Below, piece after piece: positions 34,676-43,098 of a DNA stretch of 56,197 bases (positions are counted from its first letter, which is position 1; each line of letters starts with the position of its first letter). The position numbers were made by a program, and so were the translations under genes. The notes below the pieces were generated by a model. That model was not told where the DNA came from, ran no database searches, and saw nothing but the letters and a program-made list of their open reading frames with translations. Source of the DNA: Caldicoprobacter algeriensis (GTDB lineage Bacteria; Bacillota; Clostridia; Caldicoprobacterales; Caldicoprobacteraceae); NCBI RefSeq assembly GCF_023838525.1, contig NZ_JAHUQD010000016.1:1-56197 (forward strand). The letters run 5' to 3'.

Positions 34676-36412
34676 ATGAAAAGGAAGGCATTAATTTTAA
34701 TTGCCCTGCTTCTGGTGTCGGGAGTGTCTTATGTAGCCTACACTATCTATCAGGTTCTCAATCCCGAGACCCTGTTTGAAACGCAGCCGCATACCGAAGA
34801 AGATGTGGATAACAACAGCCCTGCACAAAACGATAAAGAAGTTTCTGTGCACATCCAGCAGCCAGAAGAGCAGTACCGTTTTGATGAGGACAGAATAAAC
34901 ATTCTCTTGCTTGGGTTGGATGCGGATCAAGAACGCTATGAGACCATGAGAGCATTCAGAACCGATACAATCATTTTATTGTCCATTGACTTTCAAGCCA
35001 ATCAGGTGTATCTCATCTCAATTCCTAGGGACAGCTATGTTAAGATACCTGGAAGACAACAGAGGGATAGGATCAACACCGCCTTTGTATGGGGTGGCGG
35101 GTTTAACGGCAGGGGTTTTGAGAGAACCACAGAAACGGTGAGCGACTTTTTGGGCGGAATTCCCATACACTATTACGTTGGGATTGATATGAACGCCTTT
35201 GTAGAGATAGTCGACATCATGGGCGGTGTGGAATTTGAGGTGGACGTTCCCGTCAAAATAGGAGGAAGGGAGCTAAAGCCTGGGCTGCAACGGCTCAATG
35301 GACAGCAGGTACTGGATTACTGCAGGAACAGGCATTTCCCCTGGGGAGACATCCAGAGAGTTAAGAACCAGCAAAAGATGCTGCTGGCCATGTTTGATCA
35401 GCTCAAGTCTTCAAAACAGCTCCTTAATGTTTCGAAATATTATGAAGTGTTAAAGAGCAAAGTTTATACCAATTTAAACGCAAAGCAGATTGCTGCTTTG
35501 GGAGTTTTTGGGATGAAGCTGGACCTTTCAAACATCCATACTTACAGCATACCCGGTGATTTTCTCAATATTGACGGGATAGGCTACTGGGGAGTAAATC
35601 AGTACGGGAAAAAAGACCTTGTAAAGGAGATATTTGGCGTTGAAATAGAGATAGACCCCAAAGATGATGTAAGGTATATAAAGAGGGAACTGGAGGAGAA
35701 GCTCAAAGCGCTTGCAGCGGCTATCAGTGAAGCCAATGATGTGATAGACAAAGCGCAAGAGGTTATGTCTACGTATTCTGCATATATAAAGGAGGAAGAA
35801 AAGGCCGGCGTTGAGTCGCGCATTGGTAAAGTGCGCCAAAGCATAGATGTTGAAGATACGGCATCTATCAAGACGGCAACAAGAGAGTTAAAAAATTATA
35901 TAGATAACCTCTCTCAAATATTTGAACAGCGCAAGAAAGAGGATGAGGAGAGAAAGGCACATGAGCAGGTCCTTGCAAAAGCCCGAAAGGACGCTCAGCA
36001 AGTAATACAGTGGGTCACCGCGCAGATTGAAGAAAAGGGCGACAGACTATCCCCCCAAGACAGGCAAAGGATTGAGGCATCAATTGCAAGCGTAAATGAA
36101 GCATTAAAAGGCCAAAACGTCCAAGATATTATGAATAAAACGGCCGAATTGAAAAAACAGGCTGAGGCCATATTCAATGCCATGGAACAACAAAAAGAAG
36201 AAGGCAATAGTTCTCCGCCACAGGATGCTACAGACGGATCAAATGGCAGCCAAGTGCCGGAAAATGATGAAGGCAATTCTCAGGTACCTGATGATAATCA
36301 AGAAACTCCGGGTAATGGGCAGGACAGTCCAGAAACAGTGGAGGATGATCAGAAGGTTCAGGGGGCTCCTGGTGAAGGTGGGGTAGAACCGGCAGATGCA
36401 GGTAATGCTTAA
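34676..36412 (+). CDS. LytR-CpsA-Psr (LCP) family wall-polymer ligase
   Basis: A membrane-anchored enzyme of about 578 aa that transfers lipid-linked anionic polymers to peptidoglycan. One N-terminal membrane segment (about residues 5-24) precedes the LCP domain (about 70-310) with LLLGLDADQ, FRTDTIILLSID, the arginine/aspartate motif ISIPRDSYV and the RRHFPWGDIQRVKNQQKMLLA-like polyprenyl-phosphate site. After it comes a long charged coiled-coil region (about 335-510) and an acidic, Asn/Gln/Pro-rich tail, both unusual additions. ATG 34676 starts a classic lysine-rich membrane anchor; an upstream in-frame ATG at 34649 is also possible. Confidence 0.88.
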   Translation: MKRKALILIALLLVSGVSYVAYTIYQVLNPETLFETQPHTEEDVDNNSPAQNDKEVSVHIQQPEEQYRFDEDRINILLLGLDADQERYETMRAFRTDTIILLSIDFQANQVYLISIPRDSYVKIPGRQQRDRINTAFVWGGGFNGRGFERTTETVSDFLGGIPIHYYVGIDMNAFVEIVDIMGGVEFEVDVPVKIGGRELKPGLQRLNGQQVLDYCRNRHFPWGDIQRVKNQQKMLLAMFDQLKSSKQLLNVSKYYEVLKSKVYTNLNAKQIAALGVFGMKLDLSNIHTYSIPGDFLNIDGIGYWGVNQYGKKDLVKEIFGVEIEIDPKDDVRYIKRELEEKLKALAAAISEANDVIDKAQEVMSTYSAYIKEEEKAGVESRIGKVRQSIDVEDTASIKTATRELKNYIDNLSQIFEQRKKEDEERKAHEQVLAKARKDAQQVIQWVTAQIEEKGDRLSPQDRQRIEASIASVNEALKGQNVQDIMNKTAELKKQAEAIFNAMEQQKEEGNSSPPQDATDGSNGSQVPENDEGNSQVPDDNQETPGNGQDSPETVEDDQKVQGAPGEGGVEPADAGNA

Positions 36413-36526
36413 GGAGATGCTGTCGTTTACTGTGAAATGATATTAGAGTTTAAACAGGGCGAGTACGAGAGTTTATTAAAATTGCAATTAAACAAATTAA
36501 GCCGGTTTTAACAGGGGGATTGTGGG

Positions 36527-37852
36527 GTGGCTGAGTACGACAGTAAAATTTATGACATGGAAAATATCAGCATCGAGGACGTTATCGATGTAAAGGAATT
36601 GAAGGGCATACTCAACTGCTTTGTGCTGGCCACGGGGCTGGGGGCGATATGCGCAAACGCTAAAGGTGAGCCCATCGTTGTTCCGGATGAATACGAAGGC
36701 CAGTGCCCGTTCTGTAAAATAGTGCGCTCTGATCCCGAGGGCCTTAAGCGGTGTAATCAGTCCATGAGCTATGCGGGAAAGCAGGCGGCGCAGCTGGGTG
36801 AGCCCTATATCTTTCGGTGTCATGCTGGGCTGATAGAGTTTGCTGCCCCTATAATGTTCAAGGACATATACCTTGGCAGCATCTCGTGTGGACCTGTCAT
36901 CATGTGGGAATGGGATGAGATTGCCCTTCAGGAGTTTTTGAATCTAACCCGGGACCTCAACATCAACCGTGAAGCCCTGGTGGTGGCCAGCAGGCAGGTC
37001 AAGATGCTATCAAGCAGGAGCGTACAGGCAGCGGCCCGGCTCATCTTCATAGTGGCCAATCACATTGCAAAAACCGGTATGCTTACGCTGCAGTACAGGA
37101 AGGAGCTCAATGAACAGCAGGCAAAGCTGGCCGAAGCGATATTTGAGAGAAAGCGAGCCGAGGAGACCATCAAGGCGCTTGAAGCCAAGGCTCAGGAGCC
37201 AATGTATCCTATAGACAAAGAACAGGAGCTTTTAAGCAAGGTCAGGCTGGGAAACCGTACCGGTGCAAAGGAGATTCTAAATGACCTGCTGGGGGATATA
37301 TTCTTCCGTACGGCTGGAAATATGGACCTCATGAAGGCCAGGATATTGGAGCTGGTTGTTGTCATATCGAGGGCAGCGGTAGAAGGTGGCGCCAGCCTGG
37401 AAAAGCTGTTGGGCCTAAATTACAACTTCATTTCCGAACTATCGCAGATGAACAGCATTGATGAGGTGTGCCACTGGGTTGTGAAGGTGCTGGATACCTT
37501 CATGGATACCGTGTACGAAACCAAAAAAGTTCGCAATGCCAAAAGCCTTGGTGAGGCTTTAAAGTATATTCGTGAGAATTATAATAAAGATATCACCCTT
37601 GAGGATGTGGCGCGAAATGTGTATATAAGCCCTTATTATCTCAGCCACTTATTTAAGGAGGAACTTAACATAACGTTTTTAGAATATTTGACCATGGTGA
37701 GAATGGAAGAGGCCAAAAAGTTGCTCAAGGATACATCGCTCTCTATTGTAGCCATTGCATCTCAGGTGGGCTATGAAGATGCCAGCTATTTCAGCAAGGT
37801 GTTCAAGAAATACGTCGGCATATCCCCTGGACAATACAGGAAGAATTTCTAG
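36527..37852 (+). CDS. PocR-domain AraC-family regulator of the corrinoid module
   Basis: A 441-aa regulator. Residues of about 20-190 form a PocR-type sensory domain with conserved cysteines (GQCPFCKIV, RCNQSM, FRCHAGLIEF, SCGP) that suggest a metal or cofactor site. A coiled-coil linker (about 195-235) and a helical region follow. The last 100 residues are the AraC double helix-turn-helix (LEDVARNVYISPYYLSHLFKEE, then IVAIASQVGYEDASYFSKVFK, ending PGQYRKNF). GTG 36527 is preceded by AGGGGG. It sits just upstream of the corrinoid protein. Paired operator repeats are shared by the promoters of its neighbours, consistent with it being an activator of this small regulon. Confidence 0.88.
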   Translation: MAEYDSKIYDMENISIEDVIDVKELKGILNCFVLATGLGAICANAKGEPIVVPDEYEGQCPFCKIVRSDPEGLKRCNQSMSYAGKQAAQLGEPYIFRCHAGLIEFAAPIMFKDIYLGSISCGPVIMWEWDEIALQEFLNLTRDLNINREALVVASRQVKMLSSRSVQAAARLIFIVANHIAKTGMLTLQYRKELNEQQAKLAEAIFERKRAEETIKALEAKAQEPMYPIDKEQELLSKVRLGNRTGAKEILNDLLGDIFFRTAGNMDLMKARILELVVVISRAAVEGGASLEKLLGLNYNFISELSQMNSIDEVCHWVVKVLDTFMDTVYETKKVRNAKSLGEALKYIRENYNKDITLEDVARNVYISPYYLSHLFKEELNITFLEYLTMVRMEEAKKLLKDTSLSIVAIASQVGYEDASYFSKVFKKYVGISPGQYRKNF

Positions 37853-37858
37853 AATAGT

Positions 37859-37924
37859 ATTGACAAGATTTTACCCATATTCACAAGATTTAACCGGTAC
37901 AGCTTTAGCTAAACCTGTTATAAT
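37859..37924 (+). promoter_or_regulatory. Corrinoid-gene promoter with two ACAAGAT operator half-sites
   Basis: ATTGACAAGATTTTACC (37859-37875) and ATTCACAAGATTTAACC (37879-37895) are direct repeats exactly 20 bp apart, two helical turns. A perfect TATAAT (37919-37924) follows 36 bp after the start of the second ACAAGAT, and the -35 position is poor. This is the layout of an AraC-type activator site. The same geometry recurs at 41148-41209 on the other strand. Confidence 0.7.
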
Positions 37925-38028
37925 TTAAAATGTAAGCTTTGAAAGCATGTACATGGCGGGAACCAGACATGCATCGTTGAGACGATGAAATCGTGATATT
38001 TAATAGGGGGGAAGGGGGATTTAAATAA

Positions 38029-38664
38029 ATGGCTGATTTTAGGGCAATCGCTGATGCTTTGAAAGCCGGCAATGCTCCAAAGGTGAAGGAAATGGTCGAG
38101 GCAGCGCTGGCAGAGGGGGTAAACCCCGAGGATATTGTGAATAAGGCGCTCATAGTGGGAATGAGCGAGATAGGTGAGCTGTTCAAGAATAACGAGATAT
38201 ACGTTCCAGAGGTGCTCATCGCTGCTCGCGCTATGTACGCCGGACTGAATATCTTAAAGCCCTTGCTGGCCGAACGGGATGTAAAGCCGATGGGAAAGGT
38301 AGTCATTGGTACCGTGAAGGGCGATCTACACGACATTGGGAAGAATCTGGTTGCCATGATGCTTGAAGGGGCGGGATTTGAGGTAACCGACCTTGGCATC
38401 GACGTTTCGCCCGAAAAATTCGTCGATGCAGCAAAAGCTGCAGGGCCAGGCTGTATCGTTGCCATGTCGGCGCTGCTCACTACCACCATGCCGGCCATGA
38501 AGGATACCATTGAGGCCTTGAAGGCAGCAGGATTAAGGGACCAGGTGAAGATTATGGTAGGAGGGGCTCCGGTCACGCAGAAGTTTGCTGATGAGATCGG
38601 TGCTGACGGCTATGCGCCCGATGCCGCATCGGCTGCTGATCTGGCAAAGACTTTTGTAGCGTAA
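38029..38664 (+). CDS. Corrinoid (B12-binding) methyl-carrier protein
   Basis: A 211-aa protein of the MtbC/MttC/MtaC type. The N-terminal helical cap (about residues 1-85) is followed by the Rossmann B12 domain with the signature DLHDIGKN; His101 is the lower cobalt ligand. Further family elements are the GIDVSPE loop and MVGGAPVT. It would carry a methyl group on cobalt between a substrate methyltransferase and an acceptor methyltransferase. ATG 38029 follows GGGGGGAAGGGGG. It ends at a strong terminator, so it is transcribed alone; its likely partners are the URO-D and CobW genes nearby. No substrate methyltransferase or reductive activase is in the window. Confidence 0.93.
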   Translation: MADFRAIADALKAGNAPKVKEMVEAALAEGVNPEDIVNKALIVGMSEIGELFKNNEIYVPEVLIAARAMYAGLNILKPLLAERDVKPMGKVVIGTVKGDLHDIGKNLVAMMLEGAGFEVTDLGIDVSPEKFVDAAKAAGPGCIVAMSALLTTTMPAMKDTIEALKAAGLRDQVKIMVGGAPVTQKFADEIGADGYAPDAASAADLAKTFVA

Positions 38665-38665
38665 T

Positions 38666-38710
38666 AAAAAGAGGGCGTTTTAAGGAGGTCAAACGCCCTC
38701 TTTTTGTTTT
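38666..38710 (+). terminator. Intrinsic terminator after the corrinoid gene
   Basis: GAGGGCGTTT and AAACGCCCTC form a 10-bp perfect stem followed by TTTTTGTTTT. The run of A before the stem makes it potentially bidirectional, so it may also end the convergent CobW transcript. Confidence 0.88.
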
Positions 38711-38727
38711 ATCAAAAAACACGGAAA

Positions 38728-38753
38728 GAGACTCCATCTTCAACGAAATGGAG
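38728..38753. repeat. Hairpin sharing 14 bp with the hairpin at 28167
   Basis: GAGACTCCATCTTC (38728-38741) is the reverse complement of 28167-28180, and in both places the CTCCAT part is one arm of a hairpin closing with ATGGAG. This suggests a small dispersed palindromic repeat. Confidence 0.45.
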
Positions 38754-38804
38754 ATAAGCTACTTTATTCCTCATGAAGTCCCATCTCCATATGTGGTTGA
38801 TAGT

Positions 38805-39737
38805 TCACTTAATATGCAATTCGTTGCTGAAATGCCTTTTCCAGCTTTTTTGTATAGTATCCATCACCGGCTGCCTTGTCTTTAAAATTACTACCAGCTG
38901 TGAGATGTTACGCTCTATGTTAATAGGCGTTATAGAGATAGCAGTATTTACTCCGTCCACATAATGCCATCCTTCATTTAGCTTAAAAAATCCTTTTATT
39001 CTGAATGCGAAATCCGAAAGGCTTTGCAAAAAGCCCTTTAGCTTTTCCCTCTCAAATACTCCATCGGCTTCAAGAAGCAGGGTTTTTGGCCTGTTGGACG
39101 GACAATTGAGGTTGGAAGTTGCTGGAGGTAGCGGAAAATCTTCAAGATTTTGCTGCAACCAGGTGTAATCCAATCTGCCGTAAGAGGTGGTTACTATGGG
39201 GGCGACAGGATTTAAGCTGCGAATGCTTTCCTCCACACTGTTGAGCCTCGCAGAATCCACCAGATCCGCCTTGTTTATCACTATCAAGTGGCTGTATTCT
39301 ATCTGTTTGCGTGCAACCTCCAGCGTCTGTGACAGCTCTATAAACGAGGTGGCGTCGACTATGCATATGGTGCCTCTAAAATCGTAGATATCGCCGGTTT
39401 TTGGTTGTATATCGTAAAGGATTTTTTCCATCCCCGATGGGTCCGAAAACCCTGAGCTTTCGATAAACAGCCACTCGATGGGGGTGCTGGCCATTGCGAT
39501 CAGCCCTTCGGCAAAAGTGGAGGCAAGGCAGCTGCAAAAAATAGAGCCATTATTTATTTCGATCAGGTCTATGCCTTCCTTTTTGACCAGTGTACCGTCT
39601 ATGCCCACACTGCCAAACTCATTCATTATTATGCCTATCTTTTTATTTTGGCTAAATTCCAGCAGGTTTTTTAAAAGCGTGGTCTTACCCGCTCCCAGAA
39701 AACCGGTGATCAAATATACCGATATCTTGCGACTCAT
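38805..39737 (-). CDS. CobW/G3E-family GTPase
   Basis: A 310-aa P-loop GTPase of the metal/cofactor chaperone family (CobW, UreG, HypB, MeaB relatives). Walker A is GFLGAGKTTLL near residue 12, Walker B-like FIESSGFSDP, and the base-specificity motif INKAD. The usual CxCC metal motif is replaced by FCSC (CxC) at about residue 70. The C-terminal CobW domain is present (LLEADGVFEREKLKGFLQSL). The ATG at 39737 has GAGGAG 8 nt upstream and overlaps the URO-D stop by 4 bp, so the two are translated together. It probably inserts or repairs a metal or corrinoid cofactor for the neighbouring methyltransferase system. Confidence 0.88.
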   Translation of the reverse strand: MSRKISVYLITGFLGAGKTTLLKNLLEFSQNKKIGIIMNEFGSVGIDGTLVKKEGIDLIEINNGSIFCSCLASTFAEGLIAMASTPIEWLFIESSGFSDPSGMEKILYDIQPKTGDIYDFRGTICIVDATSFIELSQTLEVARKQIEYSHLIVINKADLVDSARLNSVEESIRSLNPVAPIVTTSYGRLDYTWLQQNLEDFPLPPATSNLNCPSNRPKTLLLEADGVFEREKLKGFLQSLSDFAFRIKGFFKLNEGWHYVDGVNTAISITPINIERNISQLVVILKTRQPVMDTIQKSWKRHFSNELHIK

Positions 39738-41095
39738 TTTAGACACTCCTCAATACTTCTGAACAAATCATTCCTGCTGGGTATTATGGATGAATACTTG
39801 AGCTTGCCGTTGATGTATATGCACGGGAGATTCTTTATGCCCATCTTCTTGATGCGGGCTATACCTTCGCGGGTGGTAAACTTGTGTTCCACCCAGTCTA
39901 TCTTGTCGCCAAAGTGTTCTTTAGCGATTTTTACGGCGTTCACCATGTAGGTACAGGCAGCGCAGGTAGCCGAATCCAGTGTGAAGACCTCGATAAGCGG
40001 CTTTTCAAGGTTTTCATAGTCGGGCAGCTCAACCTCAATGTCCAGCTGTGTACCCTGGTAATTTTCCAGCATCTTTCTTACCTCGTCGGTGTTGCGTATG
40101 GCTTGCTGTATGCCGATGGGGTTTTCGGGTGGAACGTCGTACGGCATGTCGCATCCTGGTGCAATGGCCAGGTTGTGGTGATTTAGCTTATCCAACAGGT
40201 CTACCACGTATTTCATGTTGTCCTGCTGGCTGCCATACAACATGATGGAGGTTAAGGGGATGTTGCCGCCCAGCACTATGTTGTATCTATCGGTAATCTT
40301 TTTGGCTTCAACCATGTCTATGTTTTCATCGATGAATATGGAATCAGGGCCGGTTTTGCACATCTCCTCGATGTTCTTTGAAGCATTGCCGCACACGAAG
40401 AATGAGGACAGGGCTCCGTTTTGCTTAATAAAGCTAAAAATTTCGGCAGCAGGTTCCGATATAAACTGTGCAAAGTGCTGTGGAGAGATCTGGGAGACCA
40501 AAGGATCCACAATTGCGATGACGTCCATCCCGGCTTCTAGGTAGCATTCTGCCATCCTTTTGGCTACCTCGCTGGTGTATCTAATGAGCTGATGTACATA
40601 ATCGGGGTCCATGAACATATCCATGAACAGCTCGGTACCTCTCAGATGGGATGCCAGGGTCAAAGGTCCACATATCAGTCCAAATAAAGCGGTGGTCTCG
40701 CCAACTTCGGCTTTAAATCTTTTCATCACTTCTAGTATCATGGGAAGCCTGCCATTTGATTTTTCGGGCAGGCGTTGAGGAACGGTTTTATGGAAAGCCA
40801 GTGGATGGGATTGGACAGATGGTGGGGCTTTTTGAGCCCATACTAGCCCGCAGCCCAGGATTTCGGCTTCTACCTGCAGGTCAAACAGCACCGGCTGCCC
40901 ATCGGGGCGGTACAGCCTGTTCACTTCCATGAGGGAATCAAAGAGCTTTCCACCGTCGGTTAAAACCTCGATGGCGCTGTAGCCTTTGAGCCTGCCAGCA
41001 TGGACACCGGCAAAAGGCACCCAAGGTACCCTTGGAAGGCTTTTCTCGTGTTTGAAGGTCCTTATAAGCAGCTCTTTTCCTGTTATGGCTTCCAT
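39734..41095 (-). CDS. URO-D-family methyltransferase-like protein with fused thioredoxin-like domain
   Basis: A 453-aa protein. Residues of about 1-345 are a uroporphyrinogen-decarboxylase fold like MtaA, MtbA and CmuA, which move methyl groups between corrinoid proteins and thiols (PWVPFAGVHAGRL, GLICGPLTLASHLRG, DPLVSQISPQHF, VLGGNIPLT). The MtaA zinc motif HxC...C appears as FVC (about residue 245) and PGCDMP (about residue 325), so the His is Phe. The last 90 residues form a thioredoxin/glutaredoxin-like domain with CAAC at about 378-381 and the LPCIYINGK cis-Pro segment. First gene of a two-gene operon with the CobW GTPase, driven by a promoter with the same operator as the corrinoid gene. 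The fused redox domain suggests a protein thiol as methyl acceptor or electron donor. Confidence 0.87.
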   Translation of the reverse strand: MEAITGKELLIRTFKHEKSLPRVPWVPFAGVHAGRLKGYSAIEVLTDGGKLFDSLMEVNRLYRPDGQPVLFDLQVEAEILGCGLVWAQKAPPSVQSHPLAFHKTVPQRLPEKSNGRLPMILEVMKRFKAEVGETTALFGLICGPLTLASHLRGTELFMDMFMDPDYVHQLIRYTSEVAKRMAECYLEAGMDVIAIVDPLVSQISPQHFAQFISEPAAEIFSFIKQNGALSSFFVCGNASKNIEEMCKTGPDSIFIDENIDMVEAKKITDRYNIVLGGNIPLTSIMLYGSQQDNMKYVVDLLDKLNHHNLAIAPGCDMPYDVPPENPIGIQQAIRNTDEVRKMLENYQGTQLDIEVELPDYENLEKPLIEVFTLDSATCAACTYMVNAVKIAKEHFGDKIDWVEHKFTTREGIARIKKMGIKNLPCIYINGKLKYSSIIPSRNDLFRSIEECLK

Positions 41096-41147
41096 AACCT
41101 TATAACCCCCTTGATGCTATGGATGTGCTGTTCTGTGTTTGCCTTTT

Positions 41148-41209
41148 ATTGTATCAACTGCTATCCGGGATGTCTGCATCCTATCTTGTTAAGTTTAGTA
41201 AAATCTTGT
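41148..41209 (-). promoter_or_regulatory. URO-D/CobW promoter with two ACAAGAT operator half-sites
   Basis: On the minus strand CAACAAGATTTTACT and TTAACAAGATAGGAT place ACAAGAT at 41209-41203 and 41189-41183, 20 bp apart. TACAAT (41153-41148) starts 36 bp after the second copy. Both distances equal those at 37859-37924. The -35 position is poor, again as for an activated promoter. Confidence 0.7.
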
Positions 41210-41333
41210 TGAGGGGTGTTTTAAAAAACTTCATAAAGAAGTGATTTGCTCAAAATGATGTGGTAAAATATCCTCATAATGATAGACGAAGAAGTAAAAA
41301 GTGATCAACTTAAGAAGGGGAGCAAAGCTTACG

Positions 41334-42815
41334 ATGAGCAATTATTTTTTGGGTATCGATATTGGAACATCCAGCGTTAAGGCTGTGGTGGTGGATGAGG
41401 AAGGTACAGTGGTGGCATCAGCTCAGCGGCAATATGATATCTTAAAGCCCCAACTGAAATATGCAGAGCAGGATGTTGAAGCCTTATGGGAGTCCACCAA
41501 ACTTGCGATAAAAGAGGCGCTGGCACAAAAGGACGGTATTGCTGAACGTATAAGAGCAATTGGCCTGTCGGGCCAGATGCATGGGCTGGTGCTGCTTGAT
41601 CAAAGGCTTAAGCCCGTGAGAAATGCCATCATCTGGGCAGATCAACGTTCTAAGAAAGAAATAGAGCAAATTTATAAGATAATACCGCAAGAGGAGTATG
41701 CTAAATTTACCTTAAACGCTTTGAGCACCGGTTTTTTGATATCTTCTCTCATGTGGGTCAAGCAGCATGAAACCGAGAATTTCAAACGCACATTTAAGGT
41801 GGTATTGCCCAAAGATTATATTCGGTACAGGTTGTGCGGGGAAATCGGAACGGATAAATCAGATGCCTCAGGTACGGTGATATTTGATGTTGCACAAAGG
41901 GATTGGGCATGGGAGTTGATTGATAAGCTAGGCTTGGCGCACAATATGTTTCCTGTCAGCCGAGAATCTTATGAAGTTGCCGGTGCTGTAACTGTAGAAT
42001 GTGAGAGGGAACTGGGCTTGAAAAAGGGAACGCCTGTAGTGTTTGGTGGAGGCGATACCATCATGCAGTTGGTAGGCAACGGCATCATAGGCCCGGGCAT
42101 TCTCTCTTCGAACATTGGAACGGCAAGCCAGGTATCCTGTGCGCTTGACCAGCCGCTATATGATGACAAGTACAGGACAAATACATTCTGCCATGCCAGG
42201 GAGGGCCTGTGGACAATTATGGGGGCCTGTTTAAGTGGCGGGGGCACCTTGAAATGGTTAAAAGATAGCGTTTTGATGATGAAGGATTACGATGAGATGA
42301 TGGAGCTGGCCCAAAATGTGCCGCCAGGCAGCGAGGGCTTGCTGTTTCTGCCTTATCTCAGCGGGCAGCGCACGCCCCACAATGACCCCGATGCAAAAGG
42401 GATATTCCTGGGGCTTACCCTCAAGCATTCTAGAGAGCACTTGATCCGCAGTGTTATGGAAGGCGTCGTATTTGCTCTAAAGGATTCGCTTGAGGTATTT
42501 GAGAGGCTGGGCATTAAATTTGAAAGAGTAATAGCCTCCGGAGGCGGCGCCAGGGGAAGGCTGTTCTTACAGATTCAGGCCGATGTGTTTGGCAAGGAGA
42601 TATACAGGAGCATGCATGATGAGCAGGCATGTATTGGAGCTGCCATTACAGCAGCGGTGGGAGTTGGCTTTTACCCGTGTTTTGAGGAGGCCTGCAATCA
42701 TATGGTTCATTTGCATCCCGAGGTGATAGTTCCAAACAAAGAAAATCACGAGATATATCAGGAAAGGTTTGAGGCTTATCGGAAGATGTATTTGTGCAAT
42801 AGGGATTTGTTTTGA
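41334..42815 (+). CDS. xylB: Xylulokinase (FGGY family)
   Basis: Phosphorylates D-xylulose to xylulose 5-phosphate for the pentose phosphate pathway. The protein has 493 aa, the usual length. N-terminal phosphate loop LGIDIGTSSVKAVVVDEEG, substrate motif GQMHGLVLLD, IIWADQR, then GGGDTIMQLVGNGII, FLPYLSGQRTPHNDPDAKG and the C-terminal ASGGGARG. ATG 41334 is chosen because the phosphate loop then starts near residue 5, as in the family; GGGGAG lies 12 nt upstream. It heads a plus-strand group of carbohydrate genes. Confidence 0.93.
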   Translation: MSNYFLGIDIGTSSVKAVVVDEEGTVVASAQRQYDILKPQLKYAEQDVEALWESTKLAIKEALAQKDGIAERIRAIGLSGQMHGLVLLDQRLKPVRNAIIWADQRSKKEIEQIYKIIPQEEYAKFTLNALSTGFLISSLMWVKQHETENFKRTFKVVLPKDYIRYRLCGEIGTDKSDASGTVIFDVAQRDWAWELIDKLGLAHNMFPVSRESYEVAGAVTVECERELGLKKGTPVVFGGGDTIMQLVGNGIIGPGILSSNIGTASQVSCALDQPLYDDKYRTNTFCHAREGLWTIMGACLSGGGTLKWLKDSVLMMKDYDEMMELAQNVPPGSEGLLFLPYLSGQRTPHNDPDAKGIFLGLTLKHSREHLIRSVMEGVVFALKDSLEVFERLGIKFERVIASGGGARGRLFLQIQADVFGKEIYRSMHDEQACIGAAITAAVGVGFYPCFEEACNHMVHLHPEVIVPNKENHEIYQERFEAYRKMYLCNRDLF

Positions 42816-42844
42816 AGTGGCGGCATAAAGGGAGGTAGCTATTC

Positions 42845-42982
42845 ATGGAGTGGATATCGATCAATGGCAGTGATGACGTGCCATTAATTGACTTTGGGTT
42901 TTACTATGAGAGATGGATAGAGGAGCTGAGCACTTGGCCAGATCAATTCGAACCAATTCCTTGGGCACAGCCGCTCGAATAG
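42845..42982 (+). CDS. Small ORF of 45 residues, unknown
   Basis: Starts 29 bp after xylB behind a good ribosome binding site (AAAGGGAGG). The product begins MEWISINGSDDVPLIDFGFY and is acidic and rich in Trp and Pro, without a membrane segment. I do not recognise it. It could be a real small protein or the surviving piece of a larger gene, given the broken genes that follow. Confidence 0.4.
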   Translation: MEWISINGSDDVPLIDFGFYYERWIEELSTWPDQFEPIPWAQPLE

Positions 42983-43011
42983 AACATGGAGGGGAATTGT
43001 GGAATGGCGTC

Positions 43012-43055
43012 TGACATAGTATCGTTTGACATAGTATGAAGATCAGTGGTAGCAT
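43012..43055 (+). promoter_or_regulatory. Candidate promoter with duplicated TGACATAGTAT
   Basis: TGACATAGTAT occurs at 43012-43022 and 43027-43037. The second copy supplies TTGACA (43026-43031), and TAGCAT follows after 18 bp (43050-43055), a plausible promoter for the chimeric gene and the URO-D gene. Confidence 0.4.
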
Positions 43056-43098
43056 AAAGTTAGCAGTTGATTACTTACTACGTGAGGGAGTGTTTTAT

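Noticed and set aside
38711-38804. Cobalamin riboswitch near the corrinoid genes
   Set aside because: No B12-box (GCCACTG-like) sequence is present here or upstream of 38029 or 41095.
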